Notes: a model not told the origin generated them from the letters alone. A stretch of 64,000 nt of DNA from Metaphire vulgaris (GCA_018105865.1 CM030837.1:2502975-2566974), one strand, 5' to 3'. Numbered from the stretch's first letter, positions 9,510-20,383 are shown. A program made the numbers and translations.

Positions 9510-12419
9510 AGGGACGCCAAATTGGAGGAAACCGGAAGACTGGCGCCGAAGGCCGCTCAAAGAAACACCGGAAGAACGAAGACACTTCCGCGACAGTCAC
9601 TTCCGGTGGGAGAGGAGAACGCAGCCGGCAGCACCGGGTTGGGTGGCGTCATCACCAGGAGCAGTCTCCAGGTCGACGACGTGTTGGACAGACTGCAGTC
9701 GAGTCTGAAGGTGAACGACGAGCTTCGGTTTCAGCTTCGGTCGGCGAGAACCAATCAGAGACTTCTGGAGGCGGAGCTTCAGAAACTGAGAACCGAACAC
9801 CAGGAGTGCAGGCCGTCTTCGAACAGATCTAACGATTCGGACTTCGACTGTCAACGGAAGAAGCTGAGAGCGGAATTATCGGAAGAGAAGACCGTCGTTC
9901 GGACGAAAGAGCCGGACGATAATTGTTCCAAGGATGACCTGGAGCAGACGCGAATCCGCCTGGCGAACGAAGTCGAAATCAACCGCCGACGAGAGACGCT
10001 GCTGATCGAATCGTCGGCAAAGATCAGAGAGCTTCTGGAGAAAACCGAAGACCTGGAGAAGCGTTTGAGACAGGCACGGAATGAAAATGATAAAGACGCG
10101 AAGGTGGAAGAACTGCAAGACATTTCGAAAGAAAAACAAGCAAGTAGTGGCCAAGCTGAACCTCTCCTCCGCACCCCCGGGGAAGAGATCCAGCTGCTGG
10201 AAAAGGACAATCCAGGACGACGAGACATCACGTCGTCCCCACGGAGCCAACTGGAAGACCTGGAAAGGCGAGGCGGGGAGGAATTTTCGGAAATGGAGAG
10301 GAGGAAGCAGAAAAGCGAAAGCGATGCGAACGAGACAGTGAAAGATGAACTTCTAAGCAAATCAATCAGTGAGAAAATCATCGGCGAGCTCGAAGCGGCA
10401 CTGGCTGCGGCCAAAGAAGAAATCTCAAACCTTAGGAGACAACTGGAAGACAAGGGAAGACAAGAGACGAGAAGACCAAGTGATGATGATGATGATGATG
10501 ACGACGACGACGGTAAAATGAATCAACTTTTGGAAGTGAACGCAGTCGGTTCGGAGGCAAATGGTGGGGCTAGAGAGCGACCGAAGGACGAAGAAATCAA
10601 GAATCAAATTTTAGAGCACGTCCAAATCCAGCTCGAAGAGGCGCTAAGACTCGGCGACACGCAGCACAAGGACCAAGAAGATTTGCGAGAAACTTCCCGC
10701 ACTATCTCTGCTCGTCTGAACGAAGCAGAATGCGGTTTGCGCGATAAAAACTGTGAAATAGATAAGCTAACATCGGAAATTTGCGAAGAGAAACGTCTCC
10801 GGGAGTCCGCAGAACGTGCACTGAACGAGGCGCAGGAAACAATTCTGGCACTTCGGAGGAATGAACTCGACGCTAGAGGCATATCGCAGGAGCGAAGTGA
10901 CGCTCTGCTGGCTCGGCTGAACGAAGAGATTTCGCTGCGCAAAGAAGCGGACAGAAACCTTGCCGCGGCCGGCGAAGAGCTGGCGCTACAGAAGCAGCGC
11001 CGTCTGGACCAAGAAGCCCTCCTCTGTAAGGCCAACAGGGACATTGAGATGCTCGGCCAGAGGTTATCGGAAGCGGGCGTTGACGCACAACGCCGACTCG
11101 CACTGGAGAAACGCCTTACGGAAGCAAACGAACAGAACGCTTCTCTTTCGAAGCAGGTCGACGAACAGAAACGCCTTTTGCAAAACGCCGACAAAGACAG
11201 GAGAGGCCTGACCGCGAGGATCGACGAGATGGGAAGCGAAACTGACGTAGCGAATTCGAGTCTGGAACGTCGCCTTCAAGAAGCACAACAAAACATGGAA
11301 CGTCTGAAGCAACATTCGGACAACCAGGAGGCGCTGTTGCAACAGATTGGCGCGGAAAGGAACGTACTCGTCGAAAAACTGGCGCAGTTGGACAGCGAGA
11401 ATCGAACTAGAAGAGAATTAACGGAACTCCTGGAAACGGCAAACGAGGAAATATCGTCGCTTAGGAAACAGAAGAACGCGATTCTGGAGCGACAGAGATC
11501 CGATGCCGAGCAGGTCGCGTTCAAGATCCAGCAGGACAGAGAAGAACATCGAAATCTAGAGAAGGGTCTCGACGAATACGAACGCCAGATAAACCAGCTG
11601 CTGAAGGACGTCAGCCACGAGCGGCTGTTGAAATTCGAACAGCAGCGAAAACTAGACGAGGCGAAGGGCACCATAGCTCACCTCACTCAGCAACTAGAAG
11701 CTGCTGCTGTTGCTGAAAACTACTCGAAACCAGGAACCGAGTACTCGAGTACAGCATCGCCGCCGCCACACGACGATGCGAGCAACGAACTTAGCGCGGC
11801 AACGCAGCAGCAACAGCAGCAGCAACAACATCAACAAAAACTGGACGAATTATCGAAAGAACTGAAAGAAAAGGAGTCGGAACTGTGGAAGGTCAAGAAA
11901 GAACTGGCGAAAGAACGCCTGCAAAACCGGAAGAACAGCAACATGGAACAGTGCCTGGCAGCTGCCGCCTGCGAGCACCGACACGAACTGAACGCCGTGA
12001 CATGTCTGTCGGGAAGAAAGGAGCGTGGAACGCCATCGGCGGAACAGCAAATCCCTTGCAGAAAGGCATGTCCGAGGATAATACCAGGGTCCTGTTCTTC
12101 GGATCCTTCGCAGAATCGAGCAGGTTCCACCGTTGCCGTCGTCGGCGGCGGCGACGACGATTATCTCGGGCTCGCGAATTCCGGACCGCCGTTAAATCTG
12201 CGGATATTCGTCGACCGCCCGAAACGGAAGAAAAACCACGCCGTGAAGTCAAGCGCCGGGTTTCTGGCCCGCGAGGTCCCGGGGCCGGCGGCCGACGACG
12301 GCGGACAGGAGGAGGAGGAGGAGCCAGGCCTACCTTCGGCGCCTTCTCGACCGCTGCCCGAAGGAGGACTACTCGACGGACCGGTCGAGTCCGTCGTTCA
12401 GAGCGACGCAGTCCTATAG
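9510..12419 (+). CDS. Coiled-coil gene A, large terminal exon (long coiled-coil protein)
   Basis: The exon follows the acceptor GCGGTTTGCAG (ending 9509) in phase 0 and runs 969 codons to TAG at 12417. From about residue 55 to 790 it is almost pure heptad sequence rich in Glu, Lys, Arg, Gln and Leu, broken by an Asp run encoded by GAT/GAC repeats (about 10483-10512) and a Gln-rich run (about 11806-11838). A short motif, xEAxxxIxxLxxQL, recurs at least seven times (e.g. AAAKEEISNLRRQL, DEAKGTIAHLTQQL). Near the C-terminus is GPx(2)NLx(4)DRPxRKKNH, shared with gene B, then an acidic Pro-rich tail. No signal peptide or membrane segment is seen. I do not recognise the family; a filament, tether or scaffold role is inference from the coiled coil only. 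The ATG lies in an upstream exon. Confidence 0.8.
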   Translation, partial: RDAKLEETGRLAPKAAQRNTGRTKTLPRQSLPVGEENAAGSTGLGGVITRSSLQVDDVLDRLQSSLKVNDELRFQLRSARTNQRLLEAELQKLRTEHQECRPSSNRSNDSDFDCQRKKLRAELSEEKTVVRTKEPDDNCSKDDLEQTRIRLANEVEINRRRETLLIESSAKIRELLEKTEDLEKRLRQARNENDKDAKVEELQDISKEKQASSGQAEPLLRTPGEEIQLLEKDNPGRRDITSSPRSQLEDLERRGGEEFSEMERRKQKSESDANETVKDELLSKSISEKIIGELEAALAAAKEEISNLRRQLEDKGRQETRRPSDDDDDDDDDDGKMNQLLEVNAVGSEANGGARERPKDEEIKNQILEHVQIQLEEALRLGDTQHKDQEDLRETSRTISARLNEAECGLRDKNCEIDKLTSEICEEKRLRESAERALNEAQETILALRRNELDARGISQERSDALLARLNEEISLRKEADRNLAAAGEELALQKQRRLDQEALLCKANRDIEMLGQRLSEAGVDAQRRLALEKRLTEANEQNASLSKQVDEQKRLLQNADKDRRGLTARIDEMGSETDVANSSLERRLQEAQQNMERLKQHSDNQEALLQQIGAERNVLVEKLAQLDSENRTRRELTELLETANEEISSLRKQKNAILERQRSDAEQVAFKIQQDREEHRNLEKGLDEYERQINQLLKDVSHERLLKFEQQRKLDEAKGTIAHLTQQLEAAAVAENYSKPGTEYSSTASPPPHDDASNELSAATQQQQQQQQHQQKLDELSKELKEKESELWKVKKELAKERLQNRKNSNMEQCLAAAACEHRHELNAVTCLSGRKERGTPSAEQQIPCRKACPRIIPGSCSSDPSQNRAGSTVAVVGGGDDDYLGLANSGPPLNLRIFVDRPKRKKNHAVKSSAGFLAREVPGPAADDGGQEEEEEPGLPSAPSRPLPEGGLLDGPVESVVQSDAVL

Positions 12420-13121
12420 GCCTAAACATCCGGATAAGATCCATTTCTACCAGGAACATTTCTCTTTTTCAAAAAAAAAACAGTTGGACAGAGAGAGCGA
12501 GATATTAATACTAATTATTCATAACAAGATTTTCGTCAGGGAAACTTTTTAAATTTTTCTTTTTTTGCGATTAGAACTTACTAATATTCTGCATCGTCCA
12601 GGCATTTTGAAAATAACATTTCCCTTACGTATTCTATTCGGATGTAATCTGTAAACGCGTAATAACCTCATAGTTGTAACGTCTCGTTAATTTTATACGA
12701 AAATGTGTAAAAAAGAGCATATTGGAATTGTCGAAATCTGCCGAAAACTAACAAATAGTGACCTCAGTACGCAGTTCATGAATAATATAATAATAATACA
12801 ATATAATAATTAATTATAACAAGGTTTAAAGTGGTTCAGTGTAGGGTCTGCCCTGTGTGAGAACCACTGTATAGTTCTTATCTGATGACAAAGAATTTGG
12901 AGTACAGGAATTTATTTAGGATGATAGATTGCACATCGTATCATTCGACTGATGGTGTGACCAGTTGCTATAGAACGGGAGCAAAGGCCGACAGCCTGAG
13001 TGGCCAGTGCAAGGGAGAGACAGACAGACAGACAGACAGACAGAGGCAGTGACAGCGACAGAGAGACAGAGACATAGAGAGAAAGAGATAAGCGAGTGGC
13101 AGATGAGTAGCATGTGGGGTG
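12420..13121. other. 3' flank of gene A: A/T-rich, retroposon tail, short GACA tract
   Basis: No canonical AATAAA is visible in the first 400 bp after the stop. A retroposon-like tail (AAGGTTTAAAGTGGTTCAGT ... GTGTGAGAACCACT) lies at 12817-12870, directly after AAT repeats; the same unit occurs at 25661, 45672 and (inverted) 46735. A short (GACA)n tract is at 13019-13045. Confidence 0.6.
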
Positions 13122-13352
13122 CAGGGGCGTAGCGACGGCGGGGCTATTTCGGTATATACATACCCCCCCCCAAATCAGTGCATATATAATACAATATACA
13201 GTATATAACATATACACATAGAACATATATGATATATAATATATAATATATAATATATATATATTATAAATATAAAATATAGGCCTATTACAATATATAC
13301 CCAAACTTAATACCGTCACCCACCCCCCAATCAAATTTCTGGCTACGACCTG
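13122..13352. mobile_element. hAT-like MITE, termini CAGGGGCGTAGC, TSD GTGGGGTG
   Basis: The left end is CAGGGGCGTAGCGAC, the right end is TGGCTACGACCTG. GTGGGGTG is found at 13114-13121 and 13353-13360 (8/8). The core holds TATA-rich sequence and C runs, the same subfamily as 29976-30172 and 47361-47530. Confidence 0.88.
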
Positions 13353-13741
13353 GTGGGGTGCTCACTCGGTGGAAGGGAAGGCGGCGAGGGAACGGCTGAC
13401 GCATGACGCGATCTTAATCTTTTTATTGTATGGAAACTTTTCTCCAGTCTCCGAAATCAATTTTTAAAATCGTTAGAAATGCCGAACCGTTGGACCAAAG
13501 TTATATCCTAATCCACAGTATGTTTTGTCGGCTCCGAGTAGATATAAAGAGGCGCTATACAAATCATGCATATTAGGCCTACATTAGGCCTATATGACAT
13601 AACAGGATGATATCTTTATCAGTACTAAAGCATTCCTGGTTAGAATAATACATTAATAGAGCTAATATTCTTACGATGCTAATAGTAAAGCCAGTTTGCC
13701 TACAGTATAGAACCGAAAGTGTAGCTTTTAATTCGATCTTA

Positions 13742-13799
<58 letters not shown>

Positions 13800-14523
13800 C
13801 AATACTTTTATTGCGTCTGGGCTTTTCAAAGTATACGGCAACCATGGTCGTGTTCTTGAGTGGCCAAGTTCTTGTTTTAATAATCGTCGTCTTCAGATCA
13901 CTCAAACTGCGGCGAGATCGAGAGTGAGTGACCCCTGTCTTGTTCGTTCGTTCGACCCCCGCTACTCGCTTATCGCCGCGGCCGCACAAGTGACGCTCTG
14001 TGGCCGTATAGGCATACAGCGCTGCTCCAACCTGTTCTTCGTTGCTGTAGTATCGGCGAGATCGATCGGGCAAAGTCTAGTGAGATCAGCGAAGACGACT
14101 TAATATTGTCGAGTGTTGGCCATCGGCGCAAATAGAACCCCGTTGCTGCGTGTTAATATTCGGTGGATTTCTGCTTTCGCGACGACTAAAATCGCAATCG
14201 AAAAATTTTCGACAGCGCAAAGAGTGTGAAAGCGAGGAAACCGGTTCGATCGTCTGTATATCGTTTGATATTGATTGATTGATTGATCGATCGATCGATA
14301 TTTTCGGGCTTTATTGTTTTGTGTCTGTCGAAGATAGTTTAACGATGGCGACTGAGTCAGTAAATGTGGAATGCCGAAATGTTAAATAAATTATTTATTA
14401 GTAATATTTGACTACTAATAATAACAGTATAGCAATGTACTTGTATGGCGCCAGCATAAATTCTATTCTTCGGTGTATATATAATCACCAATTTCACTCT
14501 TATGTCCACTGTGGTCTGCACAC
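13353..14523. other. Intergenic stretch upstream of gene B; possible CpG-rich promoter area
   Basis: This contains an (ATT)n microsatellite (13742-13797), then 13900-14350 with raised GC and CpG and no convincing exon. A short ATG frame at 14345 followed by GTAAAT could be an alternative first exon of gene B, but only five codons precede the site. (ATTG/ATCG)n lies at 14270-14300. The promoter reading is inference from composition and position. Confidence 0.35.
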
Positions 14524-14779
14524 CATTGGCGTAGCCAAAAAGGGAGGGAGGCGCGCCCCCTCCGTTCGGACTGGGACCGGTCGTGGGATTTGTGCAGATC
14601 CGGCTATTAGTGGGGGGGTGGGGGCGTTGTTAGTACGTACGCGAATGAACGAAAGAAGTTGAAAGCGCTGGAGTCGTTAAACACTACGACGACGTTATCA
14701 TGCTCGACAAAAATATTCATCACCTGAGAATTTCGATGTCGCCCCCCCCCCCTATTCCATAATCCTGGCTACGCCACTG
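14524..14779. mobile_element. hAT-like MITE, termini CAGTGGCGTAGC type
   Basis: The left end is CATTGGCGTAGCC, the right end is CTGGCTACGCCACTG. The flanks CTGCACAC and CTGCCCGA match at only 5 of 8 positions, so the insertion is older. The core is like the element ending at 59444. It ends 82 bp before the ATG of gene B. Confidence 0.75.
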
Positions 14780-14861
14780 CTGCCCGACAGGACCATACGG
14801 AATCAGTTAGCCTAAATAGTTATATGTATAATTTCGCGTTGCACTGTAGTTCGCCTGAATC

Positions 14862-14961
14862 ATGGAAGACGAAGTGTCCGATAGTCATCTGGACTTCAAA
14901 GTCAAGCAGCTGATCCACCTGTTCGAGAAACGTTGCTACACAAAGGTAACCGATACAACAG
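14862..14961 (+). CDS. Coiled-coil gene B, exon 1
   Basis: An ATG at 14862 opens an acidic then amphipathic peptide (MEDEVSDSHLDF, then KQLIHLFEKRC). It is cut by a strong donor GTAAGC at 14962 in phase 1. A weaker donor (GTAACC at 14946) would leave phase 0 and does not fit the next exon. The start is chosen because the phase joins exactly to 15813. Confidence 0.72.
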
Positions 14962-15812
14962 GTAAGCGTCAAGACCGGACATGATTAACGGTCGACTCAA
15001 CGACACGTTCCCGAGACGAAGTGTACTTATATGCGAAAGCGCTATATAAATCAATCATTTACCCTTTACAGTTTGGTCGAAGCATTACTCGATAGATATT
15101 GCAATACGAGAGTTACAAAACATCAGTTAATAAAGCATTTGATTTACTGTAGTGTTGAGCTAATTAGAGATTACGAACCATCAGTTGTTCGGCAAAATAT
15201 AACGACAACACAGTGCCTGATAAGGGGGGGGGGTGATTATCATGTCTAACGCCGACAGTTACGTCAGACAGAGCAGGGGCCTGTTTTAAGAAAAATTTAT
15301 CACTGCACTAAACTCAGAAAACTTGTGGACATCCGCGCAAAAAAAACAAGCAAAGAAAGGTCGTCAGGAAAATTTATCACTTCACAAAGCACAGGGAAAA
15401 ATTGCATTTTACCACTGCAAATTTTCATGTCATCACCTCACATTTCGTGTATCACTGCACGTTAAAACAGGTCCTGAGGCAGAAATAAGAGAAAGCATTG
15501 ATAGAAGGGATTTTTTGACGGAGTAATAACCAAAACAACTGGCAAAAGTCAAATGTGAGAACAATTATACTTGTTTGTCGCGCCGCTGTAGGCCATTGTA
15601 TTGGCGTTGTACGCATTGTATTGTCGTAGTCCTTGCTCTTAATCGGAGAATCTATTGAGTTTGATTAGCTAGCGTCATTACAAAAGTAAGTAGGTAAAAT
15701 GCAATTTATATAGCGCCGCCCGGAAGCTTGGCGCAGTTCATACACACGCAGATCGTCAATTGGCAATAATATTATTCTTAAAATTAAGATCTACTTCTTG
15801 GGAACGTTTCAG
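14962..15812. other. Intron 1 of gene B
   Basis: This 851-bp intron carries two retroposon tails (GCGCTATATAAAT at 15040 and TTTATATAGCGCC at 15704), a G run and otherwise unremarkable A/T-rich sequence. The acceptor is AACGTTTCAG. Confidence 0.6.
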
Positions 15813-17126
15813 ATTTACCGCAATCCCTGCACGAGAACAAGCGAAAACCGAACGAAGACAGAGCCACGCAAGACATTACCAAGACAACCGTCTTGATAGT
15901 CAAGACGCAAAGCGTCGACGAAGACAACAGCAACAACAACAAGAAGAAACCGATTAAGGAAGTACTTCTTCACAAAATCGACTCGCTTTCCGATCACGAA
16001 CGAAGCAGCGACGAAGATACGAAGCCGACGAAGAAGACACATCTTCACGCATCCGTCGTCACTCACGCGAACAACGGAGTGACGCACGGCGGCGGCGTCG
16101 GCGGCGGCGGCGGCGGCAGGTCGTCCGCCGACGAGAAGAGGAGGCTGGACGAGATCGAGGAGCAGCTGAAAATCACGCGAATCGAAAACGACCGACTGCG
16201 GACCCAGCTGAGCAGCCTCGACAAGAAGTTCGCCGTCAGAGAGGCGGAGGACCTGCGGTCGAAGAAAGATCACGACGAGCAGTTGAAGCACTGGATGGCC
16301 AGCGCCAACAAGCAGCTGGAGGAGACGAACAGACACAAACAGAACTACGAGAAGACGAAGGAGGAACTCGGGCGCGTGAAGGCCGAGCTGCTGGACAGGG
16401 CCGGCGACCGGGCGAAGAGCGAGCACGAAAGGTCGTTGAAAGAGGCGACCGCGAAGGTTGCGGAGCTGTCGAAACAGTTGGCCGAGAAGGAAAAGTTGAT
16501 CGCGGCGATGCGCGAAAAGCACGAAAATGGCGGCGGCGGTGTTTCGAAAACGGATCGGGAACTGGAAGCTGAGCGAAACCTTCGACTGAAATTGACGGAG
16601 GAGTTGGAGGAGGCGAATCGCAAGATTCTCTCCCTTACCAGTCAGGTCGAGGCGCACGAAAAAGCCGTCGACGCCCACCGGCGATCGGTCCAGGAGCTGG
16701 GCAACGAGACACGGCTGCGAAAGAAGCAGGAGAAGCTGCTGGAGGAGGCGAAGGAGATGGTGAACACGCTGGGCAAACAGATCGAAGAGAAAGACAGACA
16801 GGTGAAAGCGGAAAAGGAACGGTGCCGACGCTCGAACAGCCAAGAACAGGAACAGGCGAAGAAACTGCAGGACGACGCGAAAGGCAAACTGATCGCCGTC
16901 ACTCAGAAGCTGGAAGAAACCGCAAAAGAGCTGGAAAACTCGAAAAGCGAATTGTCGAAGGAGAAAGCGCAGAAGCGAAACCAGGAAACGATGCTACTCG
17001 AAGCAAACAAGAAAATATCCGAATTGAGTCGACTGCTGAACGAAAAGGACGGCGAACTGGCCGCCGTTAAACTAGAACACGAGAAAGCTGTACGCAGACG
17101 ATCATCGAATCCATTCGAAACGCAGA
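15813..17126 (+). CDS. Coiled-coil gene B, exon 2 (rod)
   Basis: Entered in phase 1, this exon encodes a charged, disordered head with poly-Gly and Asn/Lys runs, then about 300 residues of coiled coil. The xEAxxxIxxLxxQL motif of gene A recurs four times (KEATAKVAELSKQL, EEANRKILSLTSQV, EEAKEMVNTLGKQI, LEANKKISELSRLL). It ends RRRSSNPFETQ, an NPF motif just before the donor GTAAGT (17127, phase 1). Exons 1 to 3 join without a shift into 552 residues. No membrane segment or signal peptide is seen. NPF tripeptides bind EH domains (Eps15, EHD families), so an endocytic or membrane-traffic scaffold is a reasonable but unproven idea. Confidence 0.85.
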
Positions 17127-17137
17127 GTAAGTACACG

Positions 17138-17200
17138 CAGAGATGTCCATGGATTGGATTAACAACATGGTTGGGCTGGATTAGGTTGGGTTTGTAATAT
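17138..17200 (+). mobile_element. hAT-like MITE end (CAGAGATGTCCATGG) beside a splice donor
   Basis: CAGAGATGTCCATGGATTGG starts 11 nt after the exon 2 donor of gene B. The same terminus begins the complete element at 29222-29422. The other end is missing, so this is a fragment. Confidence 0.6.
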
Positions 17201-18322
17201 CACCAATATTGATACCCTTAGAATATCATAGCTGGTGCTATAAAAGTGCAAAATTATTATTAATATAAAAGTTCGCACTTTCGGAGAAACCGATACCTTT
17301 AGAACGATGTCAGTCTAGTCTATTTCAATCACATAACCTTTCACAGGTTTGGTTACAAAAACAGGGAGTCAGAATTTACATTTATTATTAATATAAAGGT
17401 TTTTTTTCACATTTATCATCATGGATTGAAGAGCAATTAACAGGTAGTACAGGTACAGGTACAGGTACAGGTAAAGGTGCACTCACTAGTTGGATCTGTT
17501 GTCATTTGCGTAGTTATGTTCTTCATTTTAAATATGCCCACTCATAAGTTGAGTACTTGAATAGTTGTTAGAACTAAAGAAGTATAGATACATGTTAGCG
17601 CGCAGCCGAGCACTTCAAACCTTCGCTGACTGGTTTAAAAATATATTCAGAGGACCCGGTGTTGAAACAGTGTTCGCAGTTACTGTACATGCCTAGGGTA
17701 AAAAGGCAGGCATAGGGCAGATGCCCTGCATGGGCGTCACTTGAATGGGGCGCGTCAACAACTCTGTGATCTTGCTCTCTACTCAGCGTAGAAAGAGAAG
17801 AAACTGGTGCACAAGGCAGGGGTAAGACAATTAAATTAGCAGGTTAGCATATCCGTGATTAACAAATCATAGCATTTTATCGACACAAAATTAAAACTAC
17901 GAATGCACTTTTCTTGCTTTTACCGATGCGAACTGGTCTATGGTGTGCTCGAAGTCGGCTTTCTCAGTTTCTTCTCTTTCAGCGCCAACTCTGCATCACA
18001 AATCAATCAGTAAAAGCAAGGGAAAATGCAATTGTATTTTTAATCCGGCGCCAATCAAATGTCACGACTTGTTTTAATTGAGGATTCGTTAACCTGCTAA
18101 TTTAATTTTCCGCCACCTGCCATGAGCGCCAAATACCCTAAATTCACCACTGGGTCTGCGCCTCAAAAGGCCGCACCCGAAATGTTGCGCTACGTTCTTG
18201 TTTCGACATAAAGTATTTCATTATAGTACGCCGTACTATAGGCGATAATAATTTTTCAAAATATGAAAGCAACAATCTATTGAAAATCATTTGCTTAGAT
18301 TTCGACTGCTGCTACTCAAATA

Positions 18323-18413
18323 CTTAATTGCTTAAATACTTAATTGCTCAATTGCTTAATTACTTGATTAAGTAATTAGGCAATTAAGCAATTAAGCAAT
18401 TAAGTAATCAATT
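18323..18413. repeat. Long imperfect palindrome of TTAATTGC/GCAATTAA units
   Basis: Units of ACTTAATTGC on the left are answered by GCAATTAAGT units on the right about a centre near 18370. A transcript could fold into a hairpin with arms of about 40 nt. It ends some 20 nt before the acceptor of gene B exon 3. Confidence 0.8.
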
Positions 18414-18434
18414 AGCCTGATTCTGTTTCTGCAG

Positions 18435-18679
18435 CGCCTTTAGAGACACACGTAGTGAAGAGAAGTTCTACAAACCCCTTCGCTGCGTACACCAACAACA
18501 ACAACAATGATGACGACAACTCAACAGTTTTTCTACCGGATGTGCCAAACACCGGACCCTTGATAAACCTGTACACCGGGGCAGATAGGCCAAGGCGCAA
18601 GAAGAACCACCCGTCCAGAATTTCCTCCACCACCACTCAGGAACAGTCCGGAGGAGACGATAGCGACCTATCTTCCTAA
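18435..18679 (+). CDS. Coiled-coil gene B, exon 3 (C-terminal tail)
   Basis: The acceptor TTCTGTTTCTGCAG ends at 18434 and enters in phase 1; TAA is at 18677. The exon encodes KRSSTNPFAAY (a second NPF motif), an Asn/Asp run, then GPx(2)NLx(4)DRPxRKKNH, the C-terminal signature of gene A, and an acidic Ser-rich end (DDSDLSS). The basic RPRRKKNH stretch could be a nuclear-targeting or phospholipid-binding patch. The shared signature is the best sign that A and B are duplicates. Confidence 0.85.
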
Positions 18680-18732
18680 GACGAAACGGAGTTATCTTTT
18701 GTCGTCTAAAATTTAGCTCTGAAAAAAATAGG

Positions 18733-18788
18733 CCTGACCCAATTTTGTGAACTGGCCCAATTTTGTGAACTGGTCCAATTTTGTGAAT
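18733..18788. repeat. Triple direct repeat in the gene B 3' UTR
   Basis: Three adjacent copies of about 19 bp, CCAATTTTGTGAACTGG with small changes. They lie between the stop codon and the poly(A) signal, so they should be transcribed. Confidence 0.85.
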
Positions 18789-18837
18789 ACTTCAAAGACG
18801 ATTTTAGGATGATGTCTCTGTGAAGAAACGCTTTTAA

Positions 18838-18843
18838 AATAAA
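18838..18843 (+). promoter_or_regulatory. Candidate poly(A) signal of gene B
   Basis: AATAAA lies 159 nt after the stop codon, the first canonical signal in the flank. No downstream element can be called with certainty. Confidence 0.5.
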
Positions 18844-19000
18844 TTATTTATTTATGATCGGGTGGATAATTTTTATGAAATTTGATTGCATTTTTGTAAA
18901 CGTGCATTGCTCCTCCTCGTGAATTGTTCAGTTCTGAGAGATTTTGTGGACTTATAACCGTTCCTAGGGTGTGTTTTCTATGGTAAGTTCAACGACTAAA

Positions 19001-19480
19001 CAGTGGCGTACCTAGGGTATGGCAGGTAGGCAGGGATATTTTTACACCCCCTAACATCCCCCAACACCCCCCTCCCCAAATTTGAGACCGACACCCAAAC
19101 ACCCCCAATCTCAGCTATGGTATGACCCTTTTTTGCTTATCAAAATTTTTGGCGGGGAACCCCAGAATTTACCAACCCCCTCCCCCAAATTGATAATCCT
19201 AGAAATAACCCTGCAGGCAGGGCAGATGCCCTTGACGCCACGGTGTCAAAAAAACTGTGATTTGCTTTCTACTCATCATAGAAAGAGAAGAAGAAACTGA
19301 GAAAACCGACTTTGAACACACCATAGACCAGTTCGCATCAGTAAAAGCAAGAAAAGTGCATTCGGTAGTTTTAATTTTGTGTTAATACAATGCCATGATT
19401 TGTTAATTACAGATTTGCTAACTTGTTAATCTAATTGTCTGACCCTCTGCCGCGGGCGCCAAATACCCCAGACGCCGCCT
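19001..19480. mobile_element. CAGTGGCGTACCTAGG repeat, interrupted by a MITE
   Basis: The segment starts CAGTGGCGTACCTAGG. After the inserted 19031-19213 element it continues with a stretch (GGGCAGATGCCC ... AAAGCAAGAAAAGTGCA ... GCGCCAAATACC) also found near 17690-18160 and 25846-26030. This is a moderately repeated family of unknown class. No clear right terminus. Confidence 0.55.
19031..19213 (+). mobile_element. 183-bp MITE CAGGGATATTTTT, TSD CAGGTAGG/CAGGCAGG
   Basis: The ends CAGGGATATTTTTAC and GAAATAACCCTG form a short inverted repeat. The flanks match 7/8. A reverse-orientation copy is at about 53275-53470. It is nested in the surrounding repeat. Confidence 0.75.
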
Positions 19481-20194
19481 CCCGAGAGTCAGAATTCGTC
19501 GTACTACGCGTTTGGAAATCATTACAAAAAATTCACAAGAAACCCGAAAACATTTTAGGAACCAAAAAGACAATAGTTATTTGAAAACCTAAAAGACAGC
19601 GAATAAGCCACGTCGACTGTATATTTCTATGAAACAGTCCACAGTTTTGCCCGTAACGGCAATCGGCAATAAATAATTAATAGGATAAGCGGGTGAAGAA
19701 TTGCTCTATGTTTAACAACACTTTTTACCGATAGCGAAAGAAAGAAGTTACTGACTTCTGCGTTATAGAGTTTCCTAACGTAGGTCCTATCTATCAGCAC
19801 TACGATGGCGAAAACTATTGACACATCTGCCATCTGGTATTACAGTGCAGTCATCGGTTACGCTGAAAAACACGACTTACTTCACAGTAATAGTTACATT
19901 CTCGACAGAATTATGCGCACAATGTCCGTTTTAGACGCAGGTTCGTCAGTGACACTTGCGTCTATAAGAGGGTGACATGAATAAGAATTCAAGAAGACCT
20001 ATTGTAGGCGTAAGTATTATTTAAGCGAGAACTGAAAACTTTAAGTCTACTGTTTGTTATCCGGAACAACGGTTTTAAAAAGCTACATCAGATATATTGG
20101 CCTATGGCGCTTTCAGTTCTTAGATGTCATAGCATTATCTGTATATACAGTATGCCATCCGAATCAATATCCGATTACTAACACTATTACAACA
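19481..20194. other. Intergenic, nothing recognised
   Basis: Mixed-composition sequence without splice-flanked open frames, RNA signals or clear repeats. It lies between the convergent ends of gene B and the TRIM gene. Confidence 0.5.
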
Positions 20195-20204
20195 ACAACA
20201 ACTA

Positions 20205-20244
<40 letters not shown>

Positions 20245-20347
20245 TACAGCAGCAGCAGCAACAACAAATACTACTACTAATACTGGTACTACTAATACTA
20301 CTATTATACTAATACTAGGCTAATACTACTTCGACTACTACTATTAT

Positions 20348-20383
<36 letters not shown>

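Larger units (their letters stand above)
17127..18434. other. Intron 2 of gene B
   Basis: It contains a MITE end 11 nt inside the donor, a retroposon tail with short ATT run (about 17206-17265), a GTACAG run (17440-17471), and a dispersed repeat in partly inverted halves (about 17690-18160, related to 19001-19480 and 25846-26030). A large A/T hairpin stands just before the acceptor. Confidence 0.7.

Noticed and set aside
9597..12459. Antisense open frames (Ser/Arg/Phe-rich) across gene A
   Set aside because: These mirror Glu/Lys-rich coiled-coil codons and have no domain or splice support.
13795..14073. 92-codon minus-strand frame near (ATT)n
   Set aside because: No recognisable domain or splice partners. 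Position and CpG content fit a 5' flank of gene B better.
15815..16843. 342-codon antisense frame over gene B exon 2
   Set aside because: Leu/Arg/Phe-rich mirror of the coiled-coil strand; the plus frame has matching splices and the paralogue signature.
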